A stretch of DNA of 27,500 bases, taken from the NCBI GenBank assembly GCA_037447655.1, contig JBBHKE010001956.1, positions 12,198 through 39,697 on the forward strand, given 5' to 3'. The notes beneath the pieces were generated by a model. It was not told where the DNA came from, did no database searches, and saw only the letters and a list, made by a program, of their open reading frames with translations. The DNA is from Zygnema cylindricum. Lineage: Eukaryota; Streptophyta; Zygnematophyceae; Zygnematales; Zygnemataceae. Position 1 is the stretch's first letter; each line of letters starts with the position of its first letter. Below, piece after piece: positions 1-11,271 of the stretch. The translations under genes were made by a program, and so were the position numbers.

Positions 1-437
1 TTTAGGTTTAGAGTTTTTAGGAGACAGTGAAAGACTTTTATAGGAATAGTTCATCTAAAAACTATCATCTGTTCTTTTTCGATTTCGATCGATACTACAC
101 TTCCCATTTTAGGAAACATGCTGTAAAGTAAAATATTTATATCTTATGTGTTAAAATGAAGAGAAGGAGAGAGAAGAAGGGAAGCGAAGAGAGAAGGAGA
201 GGGGAGGAGAGGGAAGAAGGGAGGGGAGGGGAGGGGGGAAGGTGAGGTTGTCTACTATCAAAAATCTACTTGATAAGGATATTTTCAGAAAGTGACAGAG
301 GATTTTTGAGATTTGGATTTTCGTTTTGTTTAGGAAGCAGTTTATATTTTCTGATTTATTGAATCAAGGAACAGAAATTAAAACAAAAAAAAAATTGAAT
401 GAAATTTGACTTTTTAAAATGTTTTTTTTTTGGGCAG
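1..437 (+). other. Intron of the plus-strand PFK gene entering from the left edge
   Basis: No PFK exon is found here. The exon that should precede 438 ends in MGRYSG and is not present. A purine block (GAAGGAGAG variants) fills about 157-242. The acceptor is TTGGGCAG at 430-437. Confidence 0.7.
157..242 (+). repeat. GA-rich simple repeat
   Basis: Imperfect GAGAAGGAGAGGGGAGG run, purines almost without break. Confidence 0.85.
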
Positions 438-3422
438 GATACATTGCAATGCATGCGACTTTGGCGAGTCGGGATGTGGTAAGCAAAAAAATATGTATCT
501 TATTTTTTGTATATATATATTGTGTGTGTGGTTCTGTGTGTATTATTAATAATATTAAACCGGAAAACAAAAAGCAAAACTGCAAAATCATGAAATTCGG
601 AGTTGAGTTTATCCATCTATTGTTTTCTTGGGGATTAAATTGAGGAAATTATGTCAGAAAAAATACTTTTTTTCTTTCTTTCTATATCCTACTTTGTCCT
701 AATTTAGCCTTCTTTATCCTCCTCTATCTACCCTTTTCTTCCTTTATCTTCCTTTATCCTTCTTTATCCTTCTTCATTCCTCTTCATCCTTCACCGTTTT
801 CTATCCTTCTTTATCCTTCCTTATCCTTCCTTATCCTTCCTTATCCTTCCTTATCCCTCCTTTATCTTTCTCTATTACCTTATCCTTCTTTATGTTTTTT
901 TATCTTCCTTCATCTTTAGTTGTCCTTCTTTATCCTTCCTTATCCTTTTTTTGTCTTTCTCATCTTTCTTATCTTACCTTCTTTATCTTTCTTTATCCTT
1001 CTTTATCCTTTCTAATTCTCCTTTATCCTTCACTTGTCTTTCGCTGTCTTTCGTCACCTTTTACTTCTTTATCTTGTCTTTCTTTATCTTATCCTTCTTT
1101 ATTTTATCCCTCTTTATCTTATCCCTCTTTATTGTTATTTATATCTCTTTATCTTTTTTTCCCTTCTCTTTATCAGGATTGTTGCCTCATTCCCGAAGTT
1201 CCCTTTTACCTCGAAGGTCCCGGAGGACTTCACGAATATATTGAAAAAAAATTACGAGAAAACGGACACATGGTATTGGTCGTGGCAGAAGGAGCCGGGC
1301 AAGAATTGATCGAAAGTATAAATAATAGTCGAGATAAGTCCGGAAATAAAAAATTGAAAGACGTCGGGTTTTGGCTTTCAGATCACATAAAGGTAAGAGA
1401 ATCGGTTCGAGTTTTTATGTGTCTGTTACGGTTTACGTTTTCTGTTTTTGTTTTTGTCTTTGTTTTTTTTTTTTTTTTTCTGTGTATGGTTTTTTTGTTT
1501 ACGGCTCATTTTGGGTTTTTTTACGCTTTACGGTAGTTTAATTTACGCTTTTGATTTAAATCTCGTTAGTTAAGCAGGTATGCTTTATTTCGTTATAAAG
1601 GATCGTCAAAGATTTAGGTGTTAAGATCGATAAAATAAAATATCAGCTCGAGGTCAACGAAGAAAGATGAAGAGGAGAGGAGCCAATGTTTTACTCGTAA
1701 ATCTCACATGTGGTTTGTTTTTAATTTTTTTAGAGTAAGTGGGTTTTAACAAAAGTTTTTTTCTCACTAATTTTTAAGTGGATGGGATGGGATCTCCAGG
1801 AACATTTCTCCAAATCATCGAAAGAAGTGAACCTCAAATATATCGGTGAGCTTTTCATATAATCGCAAAAACTCAACATACATATTTCTATCGTCTTTTA
1901 CATGTTCTTCATATTTGGCCTTATCTTCTCCCTTCCTTCGCAGCTTTCTTCCTTATCGTCCAAACTAGATTGTCTCATCTACCTTTCTTAAAATTTTCTA
2001 AAAGTTTTTAATCGTTTTTAAATGGTTTTAAAAGTCGTATCTTACCAACTTCCTTCTTAGCTTCGAAATAGATTTGACTTATTGTTTTTTTTTTCTGTTT
2101 TGTCACTTGGGCAGATCCTAACTTCCAAACTAGATTGTTTTATCTTCTTTACTTAAAGTTAGCTCTCACTTCATTACTTGAAAAACCCTAAGAAACTCTT
2201 TCGGCAGATCTGACATATAGGATTCAAGCGATTCCGGTTAATGCTTCCGATAATGTTTATTGTACCCTTTTAGTAAACCCTGTAAAACGGTAAAACAACC
2301 TTCAATAGCAAAAACAAATGAAAACCGATCTCTTTATCTTTTCTTCTAAGAAGAAAAATCGAGAACAAATTGAAGCCAATTGTCTTCATCTTGTTTCTTG
2401 GCCAGATCCAACATCGAAGAATGCCTCCGATATTGTATATCGTACTCTTTTAGAAAACCCTCTAAAACCGTGAAAAAACCTTCTTGAAATAGCAAAATGC
2501 AAACGAAAACCAATCATATTTTCTTGTTTCTTGGGCAGATCCGACGTATATGATTCGAGCGATTCCAAGTAATGCCTCGGATAACGTCTATTGTACCCTT
2601 TTGGCCCATGGAGCCATTCATGGAGCCATGGCCGGATACACCGGATTTATTGTGGGTCCAGTCAATGGCCGTCACTCGTATATTCCTATCGAGGTTAGTT
2701 TTTTTTTTTTTTTTCTCACCCGACTTTGCCTTTTGCTTTTCGATTTGCCTTTTCCTTTTCGGTTTTGCTTTCTTCGGTTTCGTTTTCACCTGATTTTGCC
2801 TTTTACTTTTCGATTTTACTATTTGACCTTTCCTTCTTTACTTTCAATGTTTTTTGCCCTCGACTTTGTCTTTACTTTTTTGTTTTTCGTTTCCTTTTCA
2901 TCTGATTTTTCTTCCTTTTTCTTCGCCCGACTTATCTCGTTTTCTTTTCATTCTACCTTTTATTTACAGCTTTTTTTGTATGCTCAAAGTTTCTTGAGAC
3001 ATTGTTTTTCTCTTGCATATGCAAAAGAGATCAGAAACCCTAATTTTTCGCTTTAACACTTCCACTTTCTATAGGAGATTCAGAATAAAATGGCCCCTTC
3101 CTCCCTTCTCTCCCCTCTCTCCCCTCTCACAATTTTTTTGCTCTTTTCCTTTTTAACAAATGGAGACTGATGAGTGTGGGTGGGAATGGTGTTGATGTGA
3201 AAATAGCGAGTTACGGAGGCCACAAACAAAGTAAATGTGGGAGATCGAATGTGGGCTCGTCTCCTTTCCTCCACTCAACAACCAAGTTTTATGCTTCCCG
3301 ATCGAATAAAAACGATAAACAAACAGATAACCGATAGAAAAAAAGAAACTCTCAATGGTTCTCTTAAACCAGCCGTCGCGACACCGTTGACGAGCCAAGA
3401 ACATAATAATATTATTCGTTGA
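438..3422 (+). CDS. PFK: Plant-type ATP-dependent 6-phosphofructokinase, C-terminal five exons (5' part lies left of the window)
   Basis: The enzyme phosphorylates fructose-6-phosphate to fructose-1,6-bisphosphate in glycolysis. Exons by GT..AG splicing: 438-478, 1177-1392, 1800-1845, 2539-2693 and 3207-3422 (TGA 3420-3422). Phases join without a break, giving 223 residues plus a split first codon. Visible motifs: [27 protein letters not shown]; the AEGAGQ loop; the small exon ending EVNLKYI, whose last base plus AT makes the Asp of [34 protein letters not shown]; and [16 protein letters not shown]. All are hallmarks of plant PFK. The tail after QQPSF is about 43 residues, Lys/Thr/Asn-rich, with no recognised domain. 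The ATP-site and catalytic exons would lie beyond base 1, since positions 1-437 are intron. It converges on a paralog ending at 5630. No internal stops are seen, so it is probably functional, though the 5' half cannot be checked. A cytosolic or plastid location cannot be decided. Confidence 0.93.
479..1176 (+). repeat. PFK intron dominated by a ~500-base pyrimidine tract
   Basis: From about 660 to the acceptor at 1175-1176 the plus strand is almost only C and T with scattered A. It consists of variants of TTATCCTTCC and CTTTATCC in loose tandem. The apparent Ser/Leu/Phe-rich open frames across it are low-complexity products of the tract, not genes. The exon from 1177 is spliced cleanly after TTTATCAG. 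Confidence 0.85.
1925..2135 (+). repeat. Short related repeats in the same PFK intron
   Basis: The string TCCAAACTAGATTGT occurs near 2126, and its near twin TCCAAACTAGATTGTCTCATC near 1958. The former follows a TTGGGCAGATCCTAAC that resembles the real acceptor and exon start at 2533-2545. These may be still more degraded copies of the same duplicated unit. Confidence 0.4.
2204..2300 (+). pseudogene. Decayed extra copy 1 of the [12 protein letters not shown] exon edge, inside the upstream intron
   Basis: From a GCAG acceptor at 2204-2207 the sequence reads on as a close copy of the real exon starting at 2539. In the matching phase it translates as [21 protein letters not shown], beside [21 protein letters not shown] in the real exon. 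It then diverges at VNP and meets an in-frame TAA. The second half of the exon (GAMAGYTGF onward) is absent. It ends in a run resembling AAACCCT-TAAAAC that copy 2 shares. Confidence 0.8.
2401..2475 (+). pseudogene. Decayed extra copy 2 of the [12 protein letters not shown] exon edge
   Basis: A CCAG acceptor at 2402-2405 is followed, in the exon's phase, by a shortened reading [18 protein letters not shown] and an in-frame TGA. It matches the real exon at [11 protein letters not shown] but lacks the YMIRAIPS segment. Copies 1 and 2 share the same non-exonic tail, so one probably derives from the other after truncation. The flank TTCTTGTTTCTTGG before copy 2 also precedes the real exon. Confidence 0.75.
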
Positions 3423-3444
3423 AAGATTGTCGACAATTGGGCAA

Positions 3445-3515
3445 TTTGTCGTACAACGGTTGACTATTTGTAGTACGGCGGATGACTTTTTATGGTACGA
3501 CGGTTGACTTTTTCT
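3445..3515 (+). repeat. Short tandem repeat in the 3' flank of the plus-strand PFK
   Basis: Three units of roughly 25-30 bases built on GTACRRCGGWTGACTWTTT. Confidence 0.6.
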
Positions 3516-5484
3516 TAATCAACTTATGAGCCAGACAATGTAGAAAAGTTTTTAAGTATCGATGAAACTAAAATGACGATAAATTGATGGCTCGTTGTAA
3601 TCTTACCTCATGTGATACACATTAATTTTAGTTTTACGGTTTAGTGGTCCTTACTTACAGTTTAGAAATCTTTATAGTTCATTAATCTTTGCAGTCCTCT
3701 TTATGGTTTAGTGCGACAGTATAAAAGAATAACAGGCAGAAAACATCTATATGTTTTTGCAACATGTAAAAGTTTTTGCCCTTTTCTTTTCGAATGGGAG
3801 AGCTTATTTGTAAAGCATTACAAAGTATGGGTTCTGCCCATTTGTCCCGTAGTGCATTCAGGAAATTACAAAAATCTATGTATGGCCTTTATGGCCTACT
3901 TTATTATTATATGGGAAGCAAATGTTCAGATTGGTTGAACCTATTTTGGCTTCTTGGTGGACAGTCGGCTCATGGTAATAGTAATTGATCTTTACACAAT
4001 TTATGACGACAGATTTTTTCTTTTTTCTTTTTTCTTTTTTCTCTTTTTTTTTGAAATTATCTCTCTGTTTCTAGCAATCCCTGGAGGGCAACGCTGTGAG
4101 CTGTATATGGTCGTAATATATATATGGTGTTTTGCATTTCCTCTTCTTTTTTGGTCCAGTGTACTCAGATGGTTTAACCGTCACCCATTTTTGACAAAAC
4201 TTGTCCTCTATCCACAGCAAAGGTTACAATTTGTCATTGAATAAATGGCGTCGCTCATACTCATAACAGGAATCGAGTGAAAGAACAGCTGACGCAATGA
4301 CCAGCCGTGTTTTTCTATGGAATTTGACAATATATAATGAATGTGACAAGAATGTTGGTCATTTTCACGCAGTTCGTTATTCATTCGAACAGGTTTCTCC
4401 TGTAAAAGTTTCGAGCTTTGTTGCAGAGTTGACCAATGTGTGAAAGTCCAAATGAGCAATCCGAATGATCCCCGGTTACTGGAGGCCATTTCCAACACAT
4501 TTCACAACAAAATCTAAAGAAACAACAAGCTGAGGTTACGGTTTTACTGTAATCAATCTGTAATTGTAGGATAGAAAGTTCAGAAACGAAAGGGTGGACA
4601 GGCTTGCTATGTAAACTCCTGATGGTGCTACGAGCCATAGTGAAAACAGAAACAGAAACACATCCATCATCAAGTTCATCATGATTATGTGCGTAAACCG
4701 GAACATGATTTTACACACATCTAAACTTCCAAAGAAGCCGGAAACGTAGTGTGAGATAAGAGCTACTTCATAACAAGCACCTGCACGGATGAAGGTACTA
4801 GCCTCTAAAGTATTTTCTGGTTGTAATCGTGGCTCCAAATTTCCGATGAATATAGAAATTTGAATAGAAATTAAAATTCAAGTCGAATCATTCTGGTCTA
4901 ACTAGAATCGAAACATGGACCACCACACCAGAAAAGTCAAAAAATTGTCTACAGGGATACAGAAAGCCACACAACACAAAGTAGAATTTATATTTCCTTG
5001 CACCACTGCAAACAACGTTTCACTCTTTAAGTAACAACATTTCTCTCTGTTCTCATGAACAGATGGTGTAGTTTTCACATAAAAAAACAATCAACGTATA
5101 ATCCTAATACAGTTGATATTTGACTTCGAACCTCAGTTTAAAACTGTACATCACTCATTCAGGGAGACAAAAGTAGAAAGCTTTTCATGTAGGCTTTTTT
5201 TGTCTGTCACCTAACTAAAACAAAGCCGTCTAAACTATTTGGAGTAACTAACTTCTACGCAGTCGCATAGAAAACCAGACACTTTTTTCTTTAAGAAGAA
5301 GTCAACTAAAAAACAACTAAATATACAAAGCACGCTACAAAAGGTCACACTTCTCAACTCCATAGTTTGAACACAAAATTCCGGGTATTTACATATTATC
5401 TAAAAGAGCTCCGCTTACCGGAATCATGAGTGCACCGAATGCTCACAAATCCTATCCTCTCTGTAACCTTTATTGAAATGGTGT

Positions 5485-5565
5485 TGACTTAGGTCCGTCG
5501 ACTATGGTTTGTTGACTTTGGTCCGTGGACTTCGGTCCATTGACTTTGATCCATTGATCCGTTAA
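5485..5565 (+). repeat. Short tandem repeat just past the stop of the minus-strand PFK
   Basis: About five units of 14-17 bases of the form GGTCCRTNGACTTNG (for example TTGGTCCGTGGACTTCGG). It lies in the 3' flank or UTR of the gene. Confidence 0.65.
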
Positions 5566-5629
5566 CTATTTCTTGACAGTTTTCCGTTAAAAGTCAGTTG
5601 CGAGGATTCACAAGCGGTTGTTTCAACTG

Positions 5630-8600
5630 TCAATTGATGTGAGAAGCTACTCCTCCATCCTGACTTTTTGTCAAACCCACTTTCTCATCTTCCATTTTTG
5701 GAGAACCTTTTCCTCCTCCATTCTCACTTTTGGTAATACCCACTTTCCCATCTTGAACCTTTGCGGAATCTTTACCTTTTCCTCCATCCTCGTTTTTTGT
5801 AAAATTTGCTTTCCCATCTTGAGTTTTTACAGGAGCGCCTCTCCCATCTTCGACTTTTCCCGAAGCCACTCCATTTTCGACTGTGGCAGAGATTGTTGGA
5901 GAAACAACTGGTATTTTTGCTGCAAGGACATCTGGTAGTTGTTCTTTTAGTTTTGGAATTTCATTCGGAGGTACAAAGCTCGGTTGTTGGGTCGAAGAGA
6001 GGAGTCGAGCCCACATTCGATCCGTCACATTGACTTTGTTGGTAGTTTCAGTCACACGCTGTTTCATGCAAAATCCGAAACCAAAACCGAAAAAAAAAAA
6101 AAAAAAAAACCGCATTAAAATTTACCAGCTTTTGTACCAGATTTTGTCCCATTGTAACAGTTTTTGAGCACAAATTTTGTTAACGTCAAATTTCTGTCAG
6201 TAACAATTCACGCAAAAACCCAGAACCAAGAAAAAAACAAAAGCAAACAGACTCAATTAATTAAAGCAAACCTTCCAGATTTAAAAAGAACAGGTTAGTT
6301 CCATTAGGACTGTTTTGAATTCAAATTTTGCACACTTTCTCTTAGTATTGATTTACAAAAACAACGGATCAGGATGGAAAACCAACTTCATCCATCCTAT
6401 TGCGGTAAGGATACTGCTTACCGCTATAAGTGTGGAGGATAATAAGCATTAAAGTATAAAATTGGGATCAATAACACTAATTTAGGTATGGGGATGTGAC
6501 GAATTGTAGTCCCTTCCCACAAATATTATTGTCATTGGCAGTGTTTTATGACTTTTGGCAAAAAAACAAACCAAGACCAAAATAGTTTATGTGCATGACT
6601 TGACTACCTCCATACATTTTTAATTTGATTAGGCAGAATGAATCAAAATGAATAGAATTGGTAAAAAGCGAAAACAAAGAATGAGAAAAAGACGACAAAA
6701 ACATAGAATATGGTCTGAAAACTTTTCATTTCACTGATAACTTTATGTATCAATTTCGATGACCATTTTACATACTAAAAGTTGAATTGGTCTTACCGCA
6801 ATAGGGATATAGGTAAAATTATGATAAGTTCAACTCCAAAGTGTGGGACCCATAATAGAAAATGGTCTGCAAACTTGTCACTTCAATGATCATTTTATGC
6901 ACCAATTTCGGAAATGATTAAAGGTTAATTTGGTCTTACAGCAATTGGTATACCAAAGGTGAAAAGATGATAGTTATATGTACCAAATCGGAAGTGATTT
7001 CATATACAAAAGGTTGAACTGTTTTATTGTTTTCTTTCAGTATAGCTTACGTCAATTGGGATGTAGGCGTGACGGCCATTAACAGGACCGACAATAAAGC
7101 CGGAGTAGCCAGCCATGGCTCCATGAATGGCGCTATGGGCAAGGAGGGTGCAGTAGACATTGTCGGACGCATTACTAGGAATGGCACGAATCATGTATGT
7201 CGGATCTGCAACACATATTATCTATTAATATGGCACGATTCGCAACAACACTAATCTACAAAAATGACAAATACGACGTCGGATATGCAAAGTCCATTAA
7301 AAAATATGCAATCCCATCAAAAAAAGGATGTTGAAAAGTCCATCGTTACTAGGGATGGCAGGAGTTATGGATGTCAGATCTGCCATGACATATAATCTAT
7401 TAATAGGACACAGAACAGAACAGAAGAATTTGTAGGGAAACAGATGGCAAGTCTTCTGTTAAAATTGATGATATCCGTTAAAATGACAAGTCAAAAGATA
7501 TAGTAACAAGCGCCATATGTTGCTAAATGAGTAACGGTGCATAATCATACCTATGTATTTAAGGTTCACCTCTATGTGGGCCTTTTGAAAGTAGTCCTGC
7601 AGAAAACCAAAGAACAATAAAAGGGTAACAGTTGCAAATTGTGTTTTGTTGCATAAAAATCAGCTTAAGAGGGATGCTGTTAACAATGTTTTGTTACGAT
7701 AATATCAGACTAACAAAGGGATATTGACACATAACAGTGTTTCATTACATAAATATCATCTTGTGGTCTTCCATACAACATTGGAAACACAATCAATGGA
7801 AGGCGGAATCAAAAGACAATATCATGTATTTTCCTCTTAGACCTTCAAATACACCAATTTATGAACCATTTTAGAGCGATAAAAGAATGTGTGTTAACCA
7901 CTGTAACTTGCGTTTTCCCAATCAGATCATTATCAATCAGAAAAATTCACAACTAGACCTTCAAGGTAATTGCAGAACTCATAAAATCGACTCATAATTT
8001 GTCGGGTTTTTGAAACACAAAATGAACAAACCTCCACAGGTGAAAAAGTGGGTGGCTCACATGTACTATTCTTCAAGGGTTCTACAAAATTAATGTGTAC
8101 ACGGCTTTGTTCCAATATAACGAGAATATTTTGCTAACAAAGCAGAAACTACACCTGCCCACTTTTCAAGGGGCTTAACATGAACAAAGTCAACTTCCTT
8201 AGCTGGAGTACGACGTGAATCGCTAGTACTGTTCAACACTTTTAGGGCAGTCAACAGCGTTTAACTTTGTGACTGACGGCTGGATTTTGTTTTTGAGGCA
8301 AGAAATCAAAAGATAACGGTCTTATCTTTTGATCGTGATGTCATTATGGAAAATCGGAAAATTGCGTGACGAGTACAAGAACTTTTACAGCCCGAAAAAT
8401 GTTTAATACATAGTGATGGGCAGTCTAGTGAGCACAGCACTTTAAAATGTAACATGAGAAAACGCAGTTCAGACATATTTTACGTCTTGACAATGTATTA
8501 GAGTTAGTGAATTACAGGCATTAACAATTCATAATTTACAGTTTAAAATCAACTACAATAAATTATGTTCTGCTACGTGGCTCATTATGGGCCACTTAAT

Positions 8601-11230
8601 TAAATAGTGCCATTGACTAATTTATGATTTTGGGTAAAAAAAACACCCACTTCAATTAGAACAATTGACTTTAATAGCGATGCACTGAAAAATACATAGA
8701 AAATTTTAAGCTCCTCTTTTAACTCTAGAAAAAGGTTCTTGCTTTGCTGATCCTATTAGCTAAAATTAAACCTATTCCAGCCCAAGTCATTTTCATGTTG
8801 ATATCAAAATACTCAAAATATTATGATGTGTATTGGCCCATGTCATAAGCTTCACATGCTGTGAGGTCCATTCCCTCTCTCTCCCTCTTCTCTATTTTTT
8901 CTCTCTTCCACTACCTCTCTCTCCCTCTCAATTTCGCTTTTCCGCTACCTCTCTCTTTCGCCTTCTCCCACTCCCTCTCCCTCTCCCCCATTCTCTTACC
9001 TTAATACTGTGGGAAAGCCACAATCCGACATCCTGCAACAAACGATTTCCCGATTTGTCACGTCCACTCATTTCCCCCATTGTTTTGGTGATAATCTCTT
9101 GTCCAGCTCCCTCTGCCACAACCAGGACCATGTGCCCATTTTCACGAAGTCTTCTTCGAATATACTCGTATAGACCACCGGGACCTTCAAGATAAAATGG
9201 AACCTCAGGAATGAGGCAGCAGTCCTGCGAATCATAAACTTTCATGAGATCGTATACCAACAAAGACTATGGAGGAGATGCAAGATTTGTTGCTATTCCA
9301 AAACCTGACGCATCTGATTGGGTTTACATGTTCTTTTTTAATCCCTGATATTTTGTTCTTTTTTTGTTTTAAGCCCAGTTAATTTGCAGTCGATAGATTG
9401 TGACGTGAAGCTACACTGCCCATCACTATTAGTGTTAATAATACAAATTCGGTTGTGACTTTTTCTGGCCAAAAATTATAATACATTGTTAATAACACTT
9501 ATTACGGGAGTGGACTACAAACAGCCGCGTCACTTTGCACTAAATCACTATTGATACCTTCGCCTTAATGTTAATAACTCCTTTACACTAACAGCAATTG
9601 TCAGTGTACTGAGACAATGTTTCCCACGGAAAGAATACAAATACATGTCTGCTGACCAGATACATCAGGAATATCGTGTGATTAACATCTTCCTTGTCTT
9701 TTTATAAATGCACAACTTGATTTACGCATCCGAATGAAACTTCTTCACAGAATATAGCCGATAAAGAGCTTTCTTCAGAAAAAGACGACGACTTAGGTTG
9801 CCTCTTCAAAATATAAGAAAGCAGCCATTTCAAAAAGCAAATCGCCATCATACGTGAGACTTCCTCAGCACACCCACTTATAGACTAAGACACTATAAGA
9901 GCCTACGCGACGATGATACTATGATACTATGGTACTAAAAGACTATGAGAATATGATACTATGATAACATAATACTATGATACTACACCTTGATGCCATG
10001 ATACTATGACACTCTAAGACTATGATACCATGGTACTCCGATACTATGACACTATGATACTATGAGAAATATAATCTTTAAGACTCACCACATCCCGGCT
10101 CGCTAAAGTTGCGTGCATTGCAATATATCCTGCCCGCAAAACAAACCCAAAACAGATCCCACCAGTCCAAATTCAGGTCACATGGCCCTGTAACGCTTAA
10201 GGAAAAAAAGAAAAGCAAAAAAGACCAAAGTAGATGATCAATCTTTTCTTCTTTCAAAGTAGACCACCAGTTCAAAGTAAAAGCTGCTCTCGTGAAGTCA
10301 ACCGACGCAAACAAACGAAATCTTGCGAACCTCAACATCGTCATCCTTCTGAGTTACCTTCATATTATAATCGTAAATCAAAGTCCAGCTATGATTTATC
10401 GCATGTGGCAATCTTTTGCATGTTCCTCCCTCACAACAAGGTTAAAGAAACGTGGCTAGAGAAAGTCATACCGCTGTACCGTCCCATAAGCTTGACTTCG
10501 ACATACATCTCTACAAACACGGCTTTAGAGAATTAAAACACTAATTAAGGAAAATGATTGTACCGCTGTACCGCCCCATAAGTTTGACGAGCCCGAAGCC
10601 ATTCTCTACACTCTCGGCCTCCACATGCGCCGCATTGATGGCCCGCTGAGCCTCCTCCACAGCCGTGTCAAAACCGAAGGACTTGTCAATCACCTGCAAA
10701 AGAAGGAGAGAAAGAGTGAAGTACAAATGAACGTACGGGTTCCAAATTTGTTTCACCTTTGAATAAAGAAGGTGAGACAACGAACGGTACAATTTCAGGG
10801 TTCCATAAATGTCTCATACTCAAATAAAGAAGGTAAGACTACAAACGGTAAAATTTTCATGAATAACAATTGGAAGGAGATATAATACCGCGATATCGTT
10901 GTCTATTGTTTTTGGAATGCCTGCCACCGCAACTTTTAGTCCTCTCCTCATCACTTCCTGTTTCCCAAACAACATTGAGTTTTTAGTAAATATTGAGTAC
11001 ACAAATTCTCTCAGTTTACTTCTGAGATCATTCACGGTTGTTTTTTCCCATGTTGTTTTGAAAGAAATAACTGAAATAAGCCCGTCTGATGTAGTTTCGC
11101 ACCTTAAAAAACTATGCAGTGGCACTCACTTCAGAATTGCATGTTGTCAAAAAACAGACACAAAAGGGAAAAGAGAGATTATCTTGTTCCAAAATCAAAT
11201 AATCTCAGGCTGAATCATAGAGCGAGAAAG

Positions 11231-11271
<41 letters not shown>

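Larger units (their letters stand above)
3423..5629. other. 2.2-kb interval between the convergent PFK stop codons; no gene recognised
   Basis: This holds the 3' flanks of both genes. Short open frames of 70-100 codons occur on both strands (3711-3988 plus, 4208-4838 minus). None shows a motif I recognise, a consistent exon chain or a credible start. Two short tandem arrays lie near the ends (see separate entries). Confidence 0.5.

Noticed and set aside
892-1536. 214-codon open frame on the plus strand
   Set aside because: It is mostly translation of the pyrimidine tract; the only real coding inside is the PFK exon 1177-1392.
3711-3988. Overlapping 70-75 codon open frames between the PFK genes
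   Set aside because: No recognised motif, no consistent frame and no splice chain; lengths are expected by chance.
4208-4838. Minus-strand frames with a hydrophobic stretch that might be a membrane protein
   Set aside because: The hydrophobic run is short, frames change without convincing splice sites, and no family was recognised.
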